Assembly: GCA_022425565.1 (NCBI GenBank)
Contig: JAKMFG010000033.1
Span: 1 to 7,413, forward strand
Direction: 5' to 3'
Source: Alphaproteobacteria bacterium
GTDB taxonomy: Bacteria > Pseudomonadota > Alphaproteobacteria > Puniceispirillales > Puniceispirillaceae
DNA: 7,413 bases
How positions within the stretch are numbered: position 1 is the first letter of the stretch; each line of letters starts with the position of its first letter. The translations under genes and the position numbers were made by a program. Positions 5,382 through 7,413 of this stretch are shown piece after piece. Under the pieces are notes generated by a model. It did no database searches, had not been told where the DNA came from, and worked only from the letters and a program-made list of their open reading frames with translations.

Positions 5382-6938
5382 ATGCTGCAGTTTGAAGCCT
5401 GGAAAAAGACTCTTGTCATTCTGGTGGCGGCGCTTGGCATCATCTATGCCGCGCCGAACCTGTTGCCGGGTGACCGGGAAGGCGGCGGGATCCTGCCTGG
5501 CCAGAAGATCAATCTGGGCCTTGACCTCCAGGGGGGATCACATCTTCTTCTGCGTGTCGATATGGACGCTGTCGTTGAAGAGCGGCTCGAGAGTGTTGCA
5601 GAAACCATCCGGCAGGAGTTTCGCAGCAGGAAGATCAGGTTCAGCGGGTTGGACGTCCGCAATTCTCAGGTCCGCGTGAAGCTGCGTGACACCGGTGATA
5701 CAACCGAGGCGCGCACTGTATTTCAGGAATTCAGCCGGTTTGTCGATATTGTCGATGAGGGCGGCGAGTTCCGTATCGAATATAATGAGCCGGGCCTTGT
5801 GGCGCTTCAGACATCGACACTTGAGCAGTCGATCGAGATTATCCGCCGCCGGATCGACCCCGACGGCACAAAGGAACCCGTCATCCAGCGGCAGGGTGCC
5901 GACCGCATCCTTGTCCAGCTTCCTGGCGTGGATGACCCCGAGGAGATCAAGCGTCTTCTTGGCCGTACCGCGAAGCTGACATTCCAGCTTGTCGACACCT
6001 CGATCACGGGAGTAGAGGCAAAATCGCGTGGCCGGGTCCCGCCCGGTACCGTTCTGCTGCCGAGTGACAGCGATGATGGTGAGTATTTCGTCGTCGAAAA
6101 GCGGATCATGGTCAGCGGTGAGCTGCTGGAAACTGCGCAGGCAAGTTTTGACCAGAACAACCAGCCGGCGGTGAGTTTCACGCTGAATGCCGAAGGTGCG
6201 AAGAAATTCGGCCGGGTGACCGGTGCCAATATTGGCCGGCCATTTGCCATCGTGCTTGATGACAGGGTCGTTTCGGCGCCCACCATCCAGTCGCAGATTT
6301 TTGGCAACGGTCAGATCACCGGCAGCTTCACTGTTGCCGAGACGAATGAGCTGTCACTGATCCTGCGTGCGGGTGCATTGCCCGCGCCGCTGATCGTGAT
6401 GGAGGAAAGATCCATTGGCCCGGGCCTTGGTGCCGACTCGGTCGCTGCCGGTCAGGTGGCTGTGATTGTCGGCCTGATGCTCGTGATCATCTACATGATT
6501 CTCAGCTATGGCTTTTTTGGTGTTCTTGCCAACATCGCGCTTGCGGTGAACATCACACTGATCCTTGGCACATTGTCCTTTATTCAAGCGACACTCACGC
6601 TTCCGGGCATTGCCGGCATCGTCCTGACCATGGGTATGGCGGTCGATGCGAATGTCCTTGTGTTCGAGCGCATCCGCGAAGAGCTGCGTCGTGGCAGGAA
6701 TGTCATGGCAGCCATCGAGGGCGGCTACCAGCGCGCGATCTCGACCATTATCGACTCAAATCTGACCACCCTGTTTGCGGCACTGTTCCTGTACGGGTTT
6801 GGTTCCGGGCCGATCCGCGGATTTGCCGTCACTCTCGCCATCGGTATCGTCACCTCGCTGTTTACAGCCGTGATGGTGACCCGGATGCTGATCATTATCT
6901 GGCTCGAGCGGAAACGTCCGCGCGAGCTGGTTCTCTAG
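5382..6938 (+). CDS. secD: Protein translocase subunit SecD
   Basis: SecD is the larger half of the SecDF complex, an RND-superfamily inner-membrane machine that uses the proton-motive force to pull exported proteins out of SecYEG on the periplasmic side. The 518 residues match the shorter SecD form; E. coli SecD is about 615. A first membrane helix (about 9-28) is followed by the conserved NLGLDLQGGSHLLLRVD (44-60). The large periplasmic region (about 60-350) includes IIRRRID (153-159), EPVIQRQGADRILVQLPG (165-182) and the second periplasmic part (SFTLNAEGA, 265-273). Five more helices follow between about 354 and 508, with GMAVDANVLVFERIREE (418-434). Its D422 matches the conserved membrane aspartate implicated in proton transfer. 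AGGAA at 5366-5370 lies 11 bases before the ATG. The TAG stop overlaps the secF ribosome site, so secD and secF are tightly coupled. Confidence 0.97.
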   Translation: MLQFEAWKKTLVILVAALGIIYAAPNLLPGDREGGGILPGQKINLGLDLQGGSHLLLRVDMDAVVEERLESVAETIRQEFRSRKIRFSGLDVRNSQVRVKLRDTGDTTEARTVFQEFSRFVDIVDEGGEFRIEYNEPGLVALQTSTLEQSIEIIRRRIDPDGTKEPVIQRQGADRILVQLPGVDDPEEIKRLLGRTAKLTFQLVDTSITGVEAKSRGRVPPGTVLLPSDSDDGEYFVVEKRIMVSGELLETAQASFDQNNQPAVSFTLNAEGAKKFGRVTGANIGRPFAIVLDDRVVSAPTIQSQIFGNGQITGSFTVAETNELSLILRAGALPAPLIVMEERSIGPGLGADSVAAGQVAVIVGLMLVIIYMILSYGFFGVLANIALAVNITLILGTLSFIQATLTLPGIAGIVLTMGMAVDANVLVFERIREELRRGRNVMAAIEGGYQRAISTIIDSNLTTLFAALFLYGFGSGPIRGFAVTLAIGIVTSLFTAVMVTRMLIIIWLERKRPRELVL

Positions 6939-6941
6939 GAG
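6937..6941 (+). promoter_or_regulatory. secF Shine-Dalgarno embedded in the secD stop codon
   Basis: AGGAG at 6937-6941 shares two bases with the secD TAG (6936-6938) and is 7 bases from the secF ATG at 6949. Terminating secD ribosomes would be positioned to start secF, which fits the need for equal amounts of the two subunits. Confidence 0.65.
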
Positions 6942-6948
6942 TGGGTCC

Positions 6949-7413
6949 ATGCGGCTGAAACTCGTACCAAGCGAAACAAAGATCGATTTTCTGAAGCTGC
7001 GCCTGTCGGCACTCGGCTTCTCGGGCCTCCTGGTTGCGGCGTCGATAGCGATGTTCACAATCATCGGCCTGAACCTCGGCATCGATTTTAGGGGCGGTAT
7101 CCTGATCGAGGCGCGAAACACCGAGGGGCCGGCCGAAATCGGCGGTTTGCGCTCGGACCTCGATAATCTCGGCCTTGGTGATATCAGCCTCCAGAGTTTT
7201 GGTAGCGAGACCGATATCCTTGTCCGCGTCCAACGGCAGGACGGCGATGAAAAGGCGCAAATCGCCGCCATCGAGCTGATCACAGAGACACTTGGCACCG
7301 ATTACGATGTGCGCAGGACCGAATTTGTCGGCCCGACTGTCGGCGCGGAACTGGCGGAGAAGGGCATCCTTGCCGTGATCTGCTCACTTGCGGCGATCAT
7401 GGTTTATATATGG
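6949..7413 (+). CDS. secF: Protein translocase subunit SecF, 5' part (cut by window end)
   Basis: SecF is the partner of SecD in the proton-driven export complex of the inner membrane. The first 155 residues are visible; full-length SecF is usually about 300-320, so roughly half is missing beyond the window and the frame is still open at 7413. The start of the protein shows a basic stretch (KLRL, 16-19), a first membrane helix (about 20-42), and the SecF signature LNLGIDFRGGILIE (41-54). The periplasmic domain (about 55-130) follows, then FVGPTVGAEL (126-135), the conserved lead-in to the second helix, which begins around 137 and runs off the end. The gene begins 10 bases after the secD stop with a strong ribosome site. 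No truncation or frameshift is seen in the visible part. Confidence 0.95.
   Translation, partial: MRLKLVPSETKIDFLKLRLSALGFSGLLVAASIAMFTIIGLNLGIDFRGGILIEARNTEGPAEIGGLRSDLDNLGLGDISLQSFGSETDILVRVQRQDGDEKAQIAAIELITETLGTDYDVRRTEFVGPTVGAELAEKGILAVICSLAAIMVYIW

Noticed and set aside
5807..6307. Minus-strand ORF of 166 codons opposite secD
   Set aside because: It is antisense to the conserved SecD periplasmic region, is Ser/Arg-rich and has no domain.
6756..7298. Minus-strand ORF of 180 codons spanning the secD-secF junction
   Set aside because: It crosses two well-conserved genes in antisense; a shadow frame.
1..7413. Mobile element, CRISPR array, tRNA/rRNA or long repeats
   Set aside because: No transposase, integrase, terminal inverted repeats, spaced direct repeats or tRNA-like cloverleaf was seen; nearly all of the window is occupied by conserved housekeeping genes.

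Overview
This is a 7.4 kb chromosomal housekeeping segment from an alphaproteobacterium. GC content is fairly high by eye, with C/G-rich third positions in the genes. The lineage call rests on gene order (tatC - serS - surE - pcm - LysM/M23 lipoprotein - DUF815 ATPase - yajC - secD - secF), on protein features such as the 518-residue SecD, and on the lack of an rpoS gene after surE-pcm-nlpD, where gammaproteobacteria carry one. The sequence alone does not support a genus. I see no insertion sequence, phage gene, CRISPR array, tRNA or rRNA. Base composition looks even throughout.

Layout. Positions 1-119 hold the 3' end of tatC, the Tat translocase core. serS (161-1438) follows on the same strand, with a candidate intrinsic terminator or attenuator that overlaps its stop codon. 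Next come surE (1505-2272), pcm (2332-2958) and an NlpD-like lipoprotein with two LysM domains and a LytM/M23 domain (2962-3927). pcm and the lipoprotein gene are only 3 bases apart. A DUF815-family AAA+ ATPase lies on the minus strand (4823-3948). It converges on the lipoprotein gene across 20 bases and diverges from yajC across 169 bases. The final block is yajC (4993-5325), secD (5382-6938) and secF (from 6949, cut by the window end).

How the genes work together. Two protein-export systems flank a stress and repair block: Tat on the left (folded substrates) and the Sec accessory complex YajC-SecD-SecF on the right (proton-motive-force-assisted release of unfolded substrates). SurE (nucleotide phosphatase) and Pcm (isoaspartyl repair) are classic stationary-phase functions. 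The NlpD-like lipoprotein belongs to the family that controls cell-wall amidases during division. It lacks most of the metal-binding and catalytic residues of active LytM enzymes, so a regulatory role is likely.

Nothing here amounts to a new biological system. The points most worth a second look are the degenerate LytM site, the hairpins in the serS-surE and yajC-secD gaps, the start region of the DUF815 gene (no visible Shine-Dalgarno and an in-frame stop just upstream), and a small ORF in the yajC leader that I consider weak.
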